64,000 bases of DNA from Amycolatopsis bartoniae (GTDB lineage: Bacteria; Actinomycetota; Actinomycetes; Mycobacteriales; Pseudonocardiaceae). Of the stretch, positions 8,370-16,015 are shown piece after piece; position 1 is the stretch's first letter; every line of letters begins with the position of its first letter. The DNA is taken from contig NZ_JACHWH010000001.1 of NCBI RefSeq assembly GCF_014191255.1, positions 1,178,001-1,242,000 on the forward strand. The letters run 5' to 3'. A program made the position numbers and the translations under genes. The notes under the pieces were generated by a model. That model did no database searches. It was not told where the DNA came from and was given only the letters and a program-made list of their open reading frames with translations.

Positions 8370-9581
8370 TTGACGAAGAGGCGCCTGCCCAAGCCGTCCG
8401 AACTACGCGAGATCCTCCGCCCGAAACCGTTCGTGCTGGACCCCACCGAGCGCAGGCTCGGCCGCGCCCACACGATCCCCGACCTGCGCACGATCGCGCG
8501 CCTGCGGACGCCGCGGGCGGTGTTCGACTACACCGACGGTGCCGCGGAGCTGGAGGACAGCCTGCGGCGGGCGCGGCAGGCGTTCCGCAGGGTCGAGTTC
8601 CACCCCAACGTGTTGCGCGGGGTCGCCGACGTGGACACGAGCACCACGGTGCTCGGCAAGCGGTCGGCGCTGCCGTTCGCCTTCGCGCCCACCGGGTTCA
8701 CCCGGGTGATGCACCACGAGGGTGAGCGGGCGGTCGCGCACGTCGCGCAGCGCGAGGGCATCCCGGTCTCGCTGTCGACGATGGGCACCACCTCGATCGA
8801 GGACGTCGCGGCGGCCGCGCCCGAGGCCCGCAAGTGGTTCCAGCTGTACGTGTGGCGCGATCGCGGCGCGGGGCTGGACCTGATGCGCCGGGCGCACGAG
8901 TCGGGCTTCGACACGCTGCTGCTGACCGTCGACACCCCCGTCGGCGGCGCGCGGATGCGGGACGTGCGCAACGGCCTGACGATCCCGCCGACGCTGACCC
9001 CGCGCACGTTCCTCGACGGCGCGATGCACCCGGCGTGGTGGTTCAACCTGCTCACCACCGAGCCGCTGCAGTTCGCGTCGCTGTCGTCGTGGGGCGGCAC
9101 GGTCGCCGAGCTGATCAACCACATGTTCGACCCGGCGCTGAACTTCGACGACCTGGCGTGGGTGCGCGAGAACTGGCCCGGCAAGCTGGTGGTGAAGGGC
9201 ATCCAGAACGCCGACGACGCGCGGGACGTGGTGAAGCACGGCGCCGACGCGGTGCTGTTGTCCAACCACGGCGGCCGCCAGCTCGACCGCGCGCCGACGC
9301 CGCTGGAGCTGCTGCCCCCGACACTCGACGCGGTGAACGGCGACGCCGAGGTGTGGCTGGACACGGGCATCCTCTCGGGCGGCGACATCGTCGCGGCGAT
9401 CGCCCAGGGCGCCACCACGTGCCTCGTCGGGCGGGCGTACCTGTACGGCCTGATGGCCGGCGGGGAACGCGGCGTGCAGCGGTGCGTGGACATCCTGCGG
9501 ACGGAGATCGTCCGGACCATGCAGCTGCTGGGCGTCCGCACGATCGACGCGCTACGGCCCAGCCACGCGACACTGCGCTGA
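8370..9581 (+). CDS. lldD: FMN-dependent alpha-hydroxy-acid (L-lactate) dehydrogenase
   Basis: 403 aa, start TTG 8370 after GAGGGGAAGTGAC. The TIM barrel carries family landmarks: FAPTGFTRVMHHEGERAVAH near residue 110, KWFQLYVWRD, LLTVDTPVGGARMRDVRNGL, LVVKGIQNADDARDVVKHGA, and the catalytic SNHGGRQLD with His around residue 300 and the substrate-binding Arg after it. Known: the family oxidises L-lactate and other 2-hydroxy acids to 2-oxo acids using FMN. The lactate permease gene 131 bp downstream makes L-lactate the best substrate guess; mandelate or glycolate are alternatives. The pyruvate made would feed AceE next door. Confidence 0.85.
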   Translation: MTKRRLPKPSELREILRPKPFVLDPTERRLGRAHTIPDLRTIARLRTPRAVFDYTDGAAELEDSLRRARQAFRRVEFHPNVLRGVADVDTSTTVLGKRSALPFAFAPTGFTRVMHHEGERAVAHVAQREGIPVSLSTMGTTSIEDVAAAAPEARKWFQLYVWRDRGAGLDLMRRAHESGFDTLLLTVDTPVGGARMRDVRNGLTIPPTLTPRTFLDGAMHPAWWFNLLTTEPLQFASLSSWGGTVAELINHMFDPALNFDDLAWVRENWPGKLVVKGIQNADDARDVVKHGADAVLLSNHGGRQLDRAPTPLELLPPTLDAVNGDAEVWLDTGILSGGDIVAAIAQGATTCLVGRAYLYGLMAGGERGVQRCVDILRTEIVRTMQLLGVRTIDALRPSHATLR

Positions 9582-9712
9582 AGGGGCGCGACACGGCGGA
9601 AACCGGCTCATCTCGGTGAGCGGAACATCCCGCTTGACCGATCAGCACCGGCTGCTCATGATCTCAACGCTCTGACGGAAACGGCTTTCCGCATCGCGAA
9701 AACGAGGTCGGC

Positions 9713-11326
9713 ATGTTCGTGCAGGAGCTCGCCCCGCTCGCCGGGTCACTCGGTCTTTCGGCGCTCGTCGCGGTCCTTCCCCTCGCGACGGTGCTCGTCC
9801 TGCTCGGCGGCGTGCGCATGCGGGCCCACCACGCCGCGCTCCTCGGCCTCCTGGTCGCCCTCGTCGTCGCCGTCGCGGTCTACCACATGCCCGCCGTCCA
9901 GGCGATCTCCAGCGGGCTGCAGGGCGCCGCGTTCGGGCTGTTCCCGATCATGTGGATTGTCGTCAACGCGCTGTGGATCTATCGGATCACGGTCCGCACC
10001 GGGCACTTCGACGTGCTGCGCCGCTCGTTCGGCCGCGTCTCCGACGACCCGCGCATCCAGGGCCTGCTGATCGCGTTCTGCTTCGGCGCGCTGATGGAGG
10101 CCCTCGCGGGCTTCGGCGCGCCGGTCGCGATCAGCTCCGTGATGCTCGTCGCGCTCGGGTTCACGCCCGTGCGCGCGGCCGTGCTCGCCCTCGTGGCGAA
10201 CACCGCGCCGGTCGCGTTCGGCGCGATGGGCACACCGGTCGTGACGCTCGCGCAGGTCACCGGCATCCCGCTGGACACCGTGTCGTCCATCGTCGGGCGC
10301 CAGACGCCGCTGCTGTCACTGTTCGTCCCGCTGCTGCTGGTGATCATCGTCGACGGCAGGCGCGGCCTGCGGGAGACGTGGCTGCCCGCGCTCGTGTGCG
10401 GCATCGCGTTCGGCGCCGTGCAGTTCGCCGCGTCGAACTACGTGTCCGCGCAGCTCGCCGACATCGGGGCGGCGCTGGCCGGGACGGCCGCGCTCGTGGC
10501 GCTGCCCTCGACGAGGAAACCCGCCCGCGAAGAGGTGCGCACGTCGGTGCTCACGGGCGTCGCGACCGAGACACTGGACCGGCCGGAGGACCGCGGCGAG
10601 GTCGTCCGCGCCTACCTGCCGTACGTGCTCATCATCGTGATCTTCTCGCTGGGCCAGGTGCCGCCGGTCAAGCGGCTGCTGGACGCCGTGACGTGGAAGT
10701 TCCACTGGGCCGGCCTGAACGTCGCCGCGCCGAACGGGAAACCCGTCTCCGGCAACACGTTCTCGCTGCCGTTCCTCAACACCGGCGGCACACTCGTGCT
10801 CATCGCCGGCATCCTGACCGTCGTCGCGCTGCGGGTGACGGCGCGGGACGCGGTCCGCGAATGGGGCGCGACCGTGCACGAGCTGCGGCTCGCGATCCTG
10901 ACCGTGACCGCCGTACTCGCGCTGGCCTACGTGATGAACCTGTCCGGCCAGGCCACCACCATCGGCTACCTGATCGCCGGCGCCGGCGCGGCACTCGCGT
11001 TCCTGTCGCCGGTGCTGGGCTGGTTCGGGGTCGCGGTGTCGGGCTCGGACACGTCGTCGAACGCGCTCTTCGGCGCACTGCAGGTCACCGCCGCCCACCA
11101 GGCCGGGCTGTCGCCCGAGCTGCTCGCCGCGGCCAACAGCTCGGGTGGCGTGCTCGGCAAGATGATCTCGCCCCAGAACCTCAGCATCGCCTGCGCCGCG
11201 GCCATGCTGCCCGGGGAGGAGGGCACGCTGCTGCGCAAGGTGCTGCCGTGGAGCGTCGGGCTGCTGGCCGTGATGTGCCTGATCGTGGTCGGCCAGAGCA
11301 CGGTGCTCAGCTGGATGCTGCCGTGA
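9713..11326 (+). CDS. lldP: L-lactate permease
   Basis: 537 aa, polytopic (about 12-14 hydrophobic segments), with family motifs ALMEALAGFGAPVAISSVML and NTAPVAFGAMGTPVVTLAQV in the first half and the C-terminal SGSDTSSNALFGALQVTAAH ending GGVLGKMISPQNLSIACAAA. These match the LctP/LldP family of lactate (also glycolate) proton symporters of the inner membrane. It lies in line with the lldD-like gene and probably shares its regulation, though a 131-bp gap leaves room for its own promoter. Its last 20 bases overlap the convergent pnuC gene. Confidence 0.93.
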   Translation: MFVQELAPLAGSLGLSALVAVLPLATVLVLLGGVRMRAHHAALLGLLVALVVAVAVYHMPAVQAISSGLQGAAFGLFPIMWIVVNALWIYRITVRTGHFDVLRRSFGRVSDDPRIQGLLIAFCFGALMEALAGFGAPVAISSVMLVALGFTPVRAAVLALVANTAPVAFGAMGTPVVTLAQVTGIPLDTVSSIVGRQTPLLSLFVPLLLVIIVDGRRGLRETWLPALVCGIAFGAVQFAASNYVSAQLADIGAALAGTAALVALPSTRKPAREEVRTSVLTGVATETLDRPEDRGEVVRAYLPYVLIIVIFSLGQVPPVKRLLDAVTWKFHWAGLNVAAPNGKPVSGNTFSLPFLNTGGTLVLIAGILTVVALRVTARDAVREWGATVHELRLAILTVTAVLALAYVMNLSGQATTIGYLIAGAGAALAFLSPVLGWFGVAVSGSDTSSNALFGALQVTAAHQAGLSPELLAAANSSGGVLGKMISPQNLSIACAAAMLPGEEGTLLRKVLPWSVGLLAVMCLIVVGQSTVLSWMLP

Positions 11327-11939
11327 CCCTGGTGCGGTTGCGGGTGGCCGACCGGTTCCAGCTCCACCAGCCGTGGATGACCAGCGCCGCGAAGACCACG
11401 TAGATCGCGGCGGAGAAGTACAGGCCGGAGGCGATCTGCAGCGGCACGCCGACCGCGTCGACGGCCAGCCACACCAGCCAGAACTCCACCAGCCCCAGCC
11501 CCTGCGCGCCGAACGCGACGAGGGTGCCGACGAAGATCGCGGCGTCCGGCCAGGGCGCCCACGACGCGTTGAGCGCGTCGAGCAGCAGCGCCATCGCCAC
11601 GGTGCCCACGGCGAAGAGCCCCGCCATGCTCAGCCGCTCGGCGAGCCTGCCCTTGCGCACGACCACGCCGTAGACCGGGTCCTTGCGGCGCGTCCACGCC
11701 CACCAGCCGTAGAGCGAGATGACGAGGATGGCGACCTGCCGCGACGCGAGGCCGCCCAGGTGGGCCGACGTGTAGACCGCGAACAGCAGGACGGTGGCGC
11801 CGACCTGCACCGGCCAGGTCCAGAGCGTGCGCCGCTCGGCGAGGAACACCACGGCGAGCGCGCAGATCTGGCCCACGAGCTCGGCGATGGAGATCCACTG
11901 CCCGAAAACGGTCAGTCCGTGCTCCAGCAAGAAGTTCAC
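11307..11939 (-). CDS. pnuC: PnuC-type nicotinamide riboside transporter
   Basis: 210 aa from GTG 11939 (VNFLLEHGLTVFGQWISIAE); GGAGGGG upstream supports it, whereas the frame to 11993 adds an Arg-rich non-membrane stretch. It has about seven membrane segments and the PnuC signatures AELVGQICALAVVFLAERRT, WTWPVQVGATVLLF, ISLYGWWAWTRRK and a C-terminal LVEFWLVWLAVDAVGVPLQI. Known: PnuC proteins take up vitamin precursors by facilitated diffusion, mostly nicotinamide riboside, some thiamine or riboflavin. No thiamine or flavin riboswitch was recognised upstream, so an NAD precursor is favoured. A 17-bp palindrome lies about 106 bp upstream. Confidence 0.88.
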   Translation of the reverse strand: MNFLLEHGLTVFGQWISIAELVGQICALAVVFLAERRTLWTWPVQVGATVLLFAVYTSAHLGGLASRQVAILVISLYGWWAWTRRKDPVYGVVVRKGRLAERLSMAGLFAVGTVAMALLLDALNASWAPWPDAAIFVGTLVAFGAQGLGLVEFWLVWLAVDAVGVPLQIASGLYFSAAIYVVFAALVIHGWWSWNRSATRNRTRVTAASS

Positions 11940-12044
11940 GCCTTCGTCAACCCCTCCGGCTCGACGGTGATTCCCCGTCCGGGTCCATCTCACGACCTGG
12001 ACGCAGCACGATCGGGTGAGTCAGGTAGCGGTGAAAACCTAACC

Positions 12045-12061
12045 AGGTCCATAGTGGACCT
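12045..12061. promoter_or_regulatory. 17-bp palindrome upstream of pnuC
   Basis: AGGTCCA-TAG-TGGACCT is a perfect inverted repeat with 7-base arms, about 106 bp upstream of the pnuC start and 367 bp upstream of fasR. The form fits a dimeric repressor operator; the sequence matches no NAD regulator site I know. Assignment to pnuC is by distance only. Confidence 0.45.
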
Positions 12062-12082
12062 ACCGGTGGGGACCGGGGAGAT

Positions 12083-12126
12083 GAGGCCGCCCGGCGCAGC
12101 GCAAACCGCAAGCGCCGGGCGGCCTC
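12083..12126. repeat. 15-bp stem hairpin in pnuC/fasR gap
   Basis: GAGGCCGCCCGGCGC at 12083-12097 pairs perfectly with GCGCCGGGCGGCCTC at 12112-12126 around a 14-nt loop. Neither gene ends here, so a simple terminator role is not obvious; it could end a leftward or rightward leader transcript or be part of a dispersed repeat. Confidence 0.6.
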
Positions 12127-12427
12127 GCATATGCTCACCGCTTCGCGGTTCGCATCCATGGGCCTGCGCTTGCCTCGCACTTGGGGGGGCCGAGCCCCCC
12201 AAACCCCCACGGTGCGAGCTCCTCCCGACCCGGCGTGCGGGCGTTGGAAATTAACCAGCACGGCGCCAGGCGTCCCGAAACCGCCGTGGCGCATCGCACG
12301 AGCACGGTTCGGCCGCGGCCAGGGGTGTGATCCCGCAAACTTCGCCACCAGCAGGCCGCACCAACCGCCAGGTTCGCCACCGACCATGCAAATTCCGCAA
12401 GTACCCGGGCATACGATCGTGGGCATC

Positions 12428-13627
12428 ATGACCCAGACGAACGCCCGGTCCTTCCCGCCGCCTGCGAAGCACCACGGCCTTTCCGCCAAGACCCTGCGCC
12501 GGCTGGACCGCGCGTCCGGGCGGCTGGCCTCGGCGAGCGTCGCCGCCATGGAACAGCGGCTGCCGTGGTTCACTCGGCTGCCCGCGGACCAGCGGGCGAG
12601 CGTCCTGATGATCACCCAGACCGGCGCCGCCGGGTTCGTCGACTGGCTGCGCGACTCGCAGGAGGCCCTGAAGCTCACCAGCGAGGCCTTCCGCAGCGCC
12701 CCCCAGGAGCTGTCGCGCTGGATCAGCCTCCGCCAGGCCGTCGGGCTCGTCCGGATGGCCATCGAGGTCTTCGAAGAGGAGCTGCCCGCCTTCGCCGCCA
12801 CCGACGCCGAACGCGCCTCGCTCATCGAGGGCATCCTCCGCTACGGCCGGGAGATCGCCTTCGCCACCGCCAACTCCTACGCCGCCGCCGCCGAGGCCCG
12901 CGGCGCCTGGGACGCCCGGCTCGAAGCCCTCGTCGTCGACGGGATCGTGCGTGGGGACGCCGAGGAAGCCGTCCTGTCCCGCGCCGCGGCGCTCGGCTGG
13001 GATCCCGCCACCGCCGCGACCGTCCTCGCCGGGCCGCCGTCCTCCGAGGACCCGCCCACCGTCGTGTTCGAGGTGCGCCGCCTCGCCGCCCGGCTCAGCA
13101 GGCCCGTGCTGCTCAGCGTCCAGGGCTCCCGGCTCATCGTCGTCGCCGGCGGGCCCGAGGACGACGTCGGCAAGCTCGCCGTCGCGTTCGGGGACGGGCC
13201 CGTCGTCGCTGGTCCCACCGTGCCGAGCCTCGCCGAGGCCCACCGCAGCGCCGCCGAAGCCCTCTCCGGGCTGCGCGCCGTCGTCGGGTGGCCCGGCGCG
13301 CCCCGGCCGGTCCGCTCCGCCGACCTGCTGCCCGAGCGCGCCCTGTCCGGCGACGCCGAGGCCGAGCGCCTGCTCATCGAGGAGATCGCCCAGCCGCTCG
13401 AAGCGGCGGGCCCGACCGTGCTGCAGACGGTGGAGGCGTACCTGGAGTCCGGCGGGGTGCTCGAAACCTGCGCGAAGACGCTGTTCGTGCATCCCAACAC
13501 GGTGCGTTACCGGCTGCGCCGCGCCACGGAGCTCACCGGCCGCAACCCGCTCGACCCGCGGGACGCCCTGGTGCTGCGCATCGCGCTGATGGTCGGCAGG
13601 CTGGCCCGCGCCCGCGGGCTCTGGTGA
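12428..13627 (+). CDS. fasR: PucR-family regulator of fatty-acid synthesis, FasR
   Basis: 399 aa from ATG 12428; the frame is open much further upstream but that part is repeat-rich and unconserved-looking, and GTG 12419 is the only close alternative. The N-terminal two thirds resemble the PucR/CdaR sensory region. The C-terminus has the PucR helix-turn-helix VLETCAKTLFVHPNTVRYRL followed by RRATELTGRNPLDPRDALVL (about residues 345-390). Known: in Streptomyces a regulator of this family sits directly upstream of fabD-fabH-acpP-fabF and activates it. Identical gene order here supports the name. Its ligand is not known to me; it is 157 bp from fabD. Confidence 0.9.
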   Translation: MTQTNARSFPPPAKHHGLSAKTLRRLDRASGRLASASVAAMEQRLPWFTRLPADQRASVLMITQTGAAGFVDWLRDSQEALKLTSEAFRSAPQELSRWISLRQAVGLVRMAIEVFEEELPAFAATDAERASLIEGILRYGREIAFATANSYAAAAEARGAWDARLEALVVDGIVRGDAEEAVLSRAAALGWDPATAATVLAGPPSSEDPPTVVFEVRRLAARLSRPVLLSVQGSRLIVVAGGPEDDVGKLAVAFGDGPVVAGPTVPSLAEAHRSAAEALSGLRAVVGWPGAPRPVRSADLLPERALSGDAEAERLLIEEIAQPLEAAGPTVLQTVEAYLESGGVLETCAKTLFVHPNTVRYRLRRATELTGRNPLDPRDALVLRIALMVGRLARARGLW

Positions 13628-13784
13628 GCGAACTCACTGCCTCCACTGCCCGAACCATACAAGGGATTCTCGTTCGGGATGCCGCAGAACCCGCGAGCTT
13701 TAGAGGGTTCCCACAAAATCGTGGCACGGACTTGGTGACGGCCAGCATGCCGACCAAGCGCACCGACCGTGTTCCCTGGCAGAC
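13628..13784 (+). promoter_or_regulatory. fabD promoter region with two inverted repeats
   Basis: CCCGAAC (13649-13655) and GTTCGGG (13672-13678) are 16 bp apart; GAACCC (13687-13692) and GGGTTC (13705-13710) are 12 bp apart. The two pairs share a GAAC/GTTC core. Their place between the regulator and its presumed target operon makes them candidate FasR sites; this is inference from position and symmetry. Confidence 0.45.
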
Positions 13785-14690
13785 GTGACAGCTCTCCTCG
13801 CTCCCGGACAGGGGTCCCAGGCCCCCGGCATGTTCACCCCGTGGCTCGAGCTCGCCGGCACCCGCGACAAGCTGCGGCGCTGGTCCGAGCGCGCCGGCCT
13901 CGACCTCGTGCACCTGGGAACCGAGGCCGACGCCGAGACCATCCAGGACACCGCGATCACGCAGCCGCTGATCGTCGCGCTGTCGCTGCTGGCCTACGAG
14001 GAGCTGGAGAACGTCCCGGCCGACGCGCCCGTGGCCGGGCACTCCGTCGGCGAGCTGGCCGCGGCCGCCATCGCCGGGGTGCTGTCCGCCGAGGACGCCG
14101 TCGCGCTCGCCGCCGTCCGCGGTGCCGAGATGGCCAAGGCGTGCGCCGCCGAGCCCACCAGCATGGCCGCGGTCATGCTGGGCGAGCCGGAGCAGGTCGT
14201 CGCCTGGCTGGAGGACAACGGCCTGACCGCCGCCAACCGCAACGGCGCCGGGCAGATCGTCGCCTCCGGTGCCGCCGACGCGATCGAGCGCATCGTCGCC
14301 GAACCGCTGGCGGGCACCAAGGTCCGGGCGCTCAAGGTCGCGGGTGCGTTCCACACCGCGTACATGGCTCCGGCCGAGGAGGCGCTGCGCGCCCACGCCG
14401 GGCAGGTCACCGTCTCCGACCCGACGCGCCCGCTGCTGTCCAACGCCGACGGCGGCGTCGTCACGAGCGGCGCGGAGTACCTCGACCGGCTGGTCAAGCA
14501 GGTCACGCGGCCCGTGCGCTGGGACCTCACGATGGACGGCCTGGTCGGCCTCGGCGTCACCGCCACCGTCGAGCTGCCGCCGGCCGGCACCCTCACCGGG
14601 CTGGTCAAGCGCCAGCTCAAGGGCACGGTCACCACCACCGTCGCGCTGAAGACCCCGGCCGAACTGCCGGCCGTCAAGGAGACTCTGTGA
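13785..14690 (+). CDS. fabD: Malonyl-CoA:ACP transacylase
   Basis: 301 aa, start GTG 13785. It loads malonate from CoA onto AcpP. The catalytic Ser is in GHSVGE (residues 85-90, Ser87), the entry motif is PGQGSQAPGM at 7-16, and the catalytic His is in VAGAFHTAYM (His190). Length and motifs fit FabD. The stop overlaps the fabH start by four bases (GTGA), so the two are translationally coupled. First gene of the fatty-acid operon behind fasR. Confidence 0.96.
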   Translation: MTALLAPGQGSQAPGMFTPWLELAGTRDKLRRWSERAGLDLVHLGTEADAETIQDTAITQPLIVALSLLAYEELENVPADAPVAGHSVGELAAAAIAGVLSAEDAVALAAVRGAEMAKACAAEPTSMAAVMLGEPEQVVAWLEDNGLTAANRNGAGQIVASGAADAIERIVAEPLAGTKVRALKVAGAFHTAYMAPAEEALRAHAGQVTVSDPTRPLLSNADGGVVTSGAEYLDRLVKQVTRPVRWDLTMDGLVGLGVTATVELPPAGTLTGLVKRQLKGTVTTTVALKTPAELPAVKETL

Positions 14691-15661
14691 CTACTTTGCG
14701 CCTGAAGCAGGGCCCCGCCGCCACGCGCGTGCTCGGGGTGGGCAGCTACCAGCCCGAGCGGCGGGTCACCAACGACGAGCTGTCGAAGATCATGGAGACC
14801 ACCGACCAGTGGATCCGCGACCGCGTCGGCATCATCGAGCGCCGGTTCGCCGAGAAGGACGAGCTGCTGGTCGACATGGCGGTCACGGCGGGCCACAACG
14901 CGCTGGCCGACGCCGGTGTCGAAGCGTCCGAAGTGGACACCGTGATCGTGCCGAACTGCACCATGCCCTCGCCGATCCCGAACGCCGCCGCGCAGGTCGC
15001 CGACCGGATCGGCGTCAAGGCCGCCGGCGCGTTCGACCTCAACGCCGCGTGCGCGGGGTTCTGCTACGGCCTCGGCGTCGCCTCCGACCTCATCCGCTCG
15101 GGTTCGGCGGGCAAGGTGCTGGTGATCGGCGCCGAGAAGCTCACCGACGTGGTGGACCCGGTGGACCGCGCGAACGCGATCATCTTCGCCGACGGCGCGG
15201 GCGCCGCGGTGGTCGGTCCGTCCGACGAGCCGGGCATCGGCCCGGTGGCGTGGGGCAGCGCGGGCGACCTGGTGGACACGATCTACATGCGCGAGCACCG
15301 CTTCATCTACCAGGAGGGCCAGTCGGTCTTCCGGTGGGCGACCACGCAGATCGCGCCGATCGCCTTCCGGGCGCTGGAGCTGGCCGGGCTCGAACCGTCC
15401 GATGTGGACGTGCTGATCCCGCACCAGGCGAACCTGCGCATCGTCGAGGCGATCGCGAAGAAGCTGCGGGCCAAGGGCGCCCGCGAGGACATGCTGGTGG
15501 CCGACGACATCCGCTACTCGGGCAACACCTCCTCGGCGTCGATCCCGATGGCGCTGGACCACATGCGCAAGGCGGGCACCGTGAAGAGCGGCGACGTCGT
15601 GCTGATGGTCGGCTTCGGCGCCGGACTGTCCTACGCCGGACAGGTCGTCATCTGCCCGTGA
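14687..15661 (+). CDS. fabH: 3-oxoacyl-ACP synthase III
   Basis: 324 aa from GTG 14687; the frame is open far upstream but that stretch only shadows fabD. It condenses a short acyl-CoA with malonyl-ACP to start chains; in actinobacteria branched primers are often used. The triad is Cys122 (NAACAGFCYG), His246 (LIPHQANLRI) and Asn280 (YSGNTSSASI). The N-terminal TDQWIRDRVGIIERR and C-terminal GFGAGLSYAGQVV are standard. A GC-rich hairpin separates it from acpP. Confidence 0.96.
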   Translation: MTTLRLKQGPAATRVLGVGSYQPERRVTNDELSKIMETTDQWIRDRVGIIERRFAEKDELLVDMAVTAGHNALADAGVEASEVDTVIVPNCTMPSPIPNAAAQVADRIGVKAAGAFDLNAACAGFCYGLGVASDLIRSGSAGKVLVIGAEKLTDVVDPVDRANAIIFADGAGAAVVGPSDEPGIGPVAWGSAGDLVDTIYMREHRFIYQEGQSVFRWATTQIAPIAFRALELAGLEPSDVDVLIPHQANLRIVEAIAKKLRAKGAREDMLVADDIRYSGNTSSASIPMALDHMRKAGTVKSGDVVLMVGFGAGLSYAGQVVICP

Positions 15662-15670
15662 TACCACTTA

Positions 15671-15696
15671 CCCCGGCGGGCGCCCGCCCGCCGGGG
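15671..15696 (+). promoter_or_regulatory. Intercistronic hairpin between fabH and acpP
   Basis: CCCCGGCGGGC and GCCCGCCGGGG form a perfect 11-bp all-GC stem with loop GCCC, ten bases after the fabH stop and 38 bases before acpP. No T-run follows. Inside an operon such a hairpin can act as partial attenuator, processing point or 3' stabiliser, which would let AcpP be made in a different amount from FabD/FabH. Role inferred. Confidence 0.6.
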
Positions 15697-15733
15697 TGAT
15701 CGAGCCCGAACAACCAGGAAAGGGAAACCAACA

Positions 15734-15979
15734 GTGGCGGACAAAGAAGAGATCCTCGCCGGCCTCGCCGAGATCGTCGAAGAGGTCGCCGGTGTCGCGC
15801 AGGACGACGTGAGCTCCGAGAAGTCGTTCGTGGACGACCTCGACATCGACTCGCTGTCGATGGTCGAGATCGCGGTGCAGGCCGAGGACAAGTTCGGGGT
15901 CAAGATCCCGGACGACGAGCTCGCCAACCTCAAGACCGTGGGTGACGCCGTCGACTACGTCGCGGCGAACTCGAAGTAA
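15734..15979 (+). CDS. acpP: Acyl carrier protein
   Basis: 81 aa, acidic, start GTG 15734 behind AGGAAAGGG. The phosphopantetheine attachment site is Ser40 in DLDIDSLSMVEI. Helix II continues AVQAEDKFGVKIPDDELANL, as in housekeeping ACPs rather than polyketide ACPs. Carries growing chains for FabH/FabF. Fourth gene of the fasR-fab cluster, with its own strong ribosome binding site. Confidence 0.96.
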   Translation: MADKEEILAGLAEIVEEVAGVAQDDVSSEKSFVDDLDIDSLSMVEIAVQAEDKFGVKIPDDELANLKTVGDAVDYVAANSK

Positions 15980-16015
15980 GCATCCTCTGAACACGATTCC
16001 TCGGGGAGAGGTCAC

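Larger units (their letters stand above)
11940..12427. other. Structured 488-bp intergenic region, pnuC/fasR
   Basis: No gene is supported here. From left to right it holds a perfect palindrome (12045-12061), a 15-bp-stem hairpin (12083-12126), and a nested cruciform (12174-12218: outer arms CTCGCAC/GTGCGAG, inner TTGGGGGG/CCCCCCAA). The last 200 bp before fasR are unremarkable. The G-tract/C-tract hairpin resembles dispersed intergenic repeats I recall from actinomycete genomes. The promoters of pnuC (leftward) and fasR (rightward) should lie here. Confidence 0.6.

Noticed and set aside
5390..8491. A 1033-aa open frame on the minus strand across aceE
   Set aside because: Arg/Val/His-rich composition without domains; it mirrors the codon structure of aceE on the plus strand.
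11940..12060. TPP or FMN riboswitch upstream of pnuC
   Set aside because: The conserved riboswitch cores are not present on the minus strand; only a palindrome is seen.
13769..15661. A 630-aa frame covering fabD and fabH on the plus strand
   Set aside because: Only its last 324 residues, from GTG 14687, are FabH; the rest is an out-of-frame Arg-rich reading of fabD.
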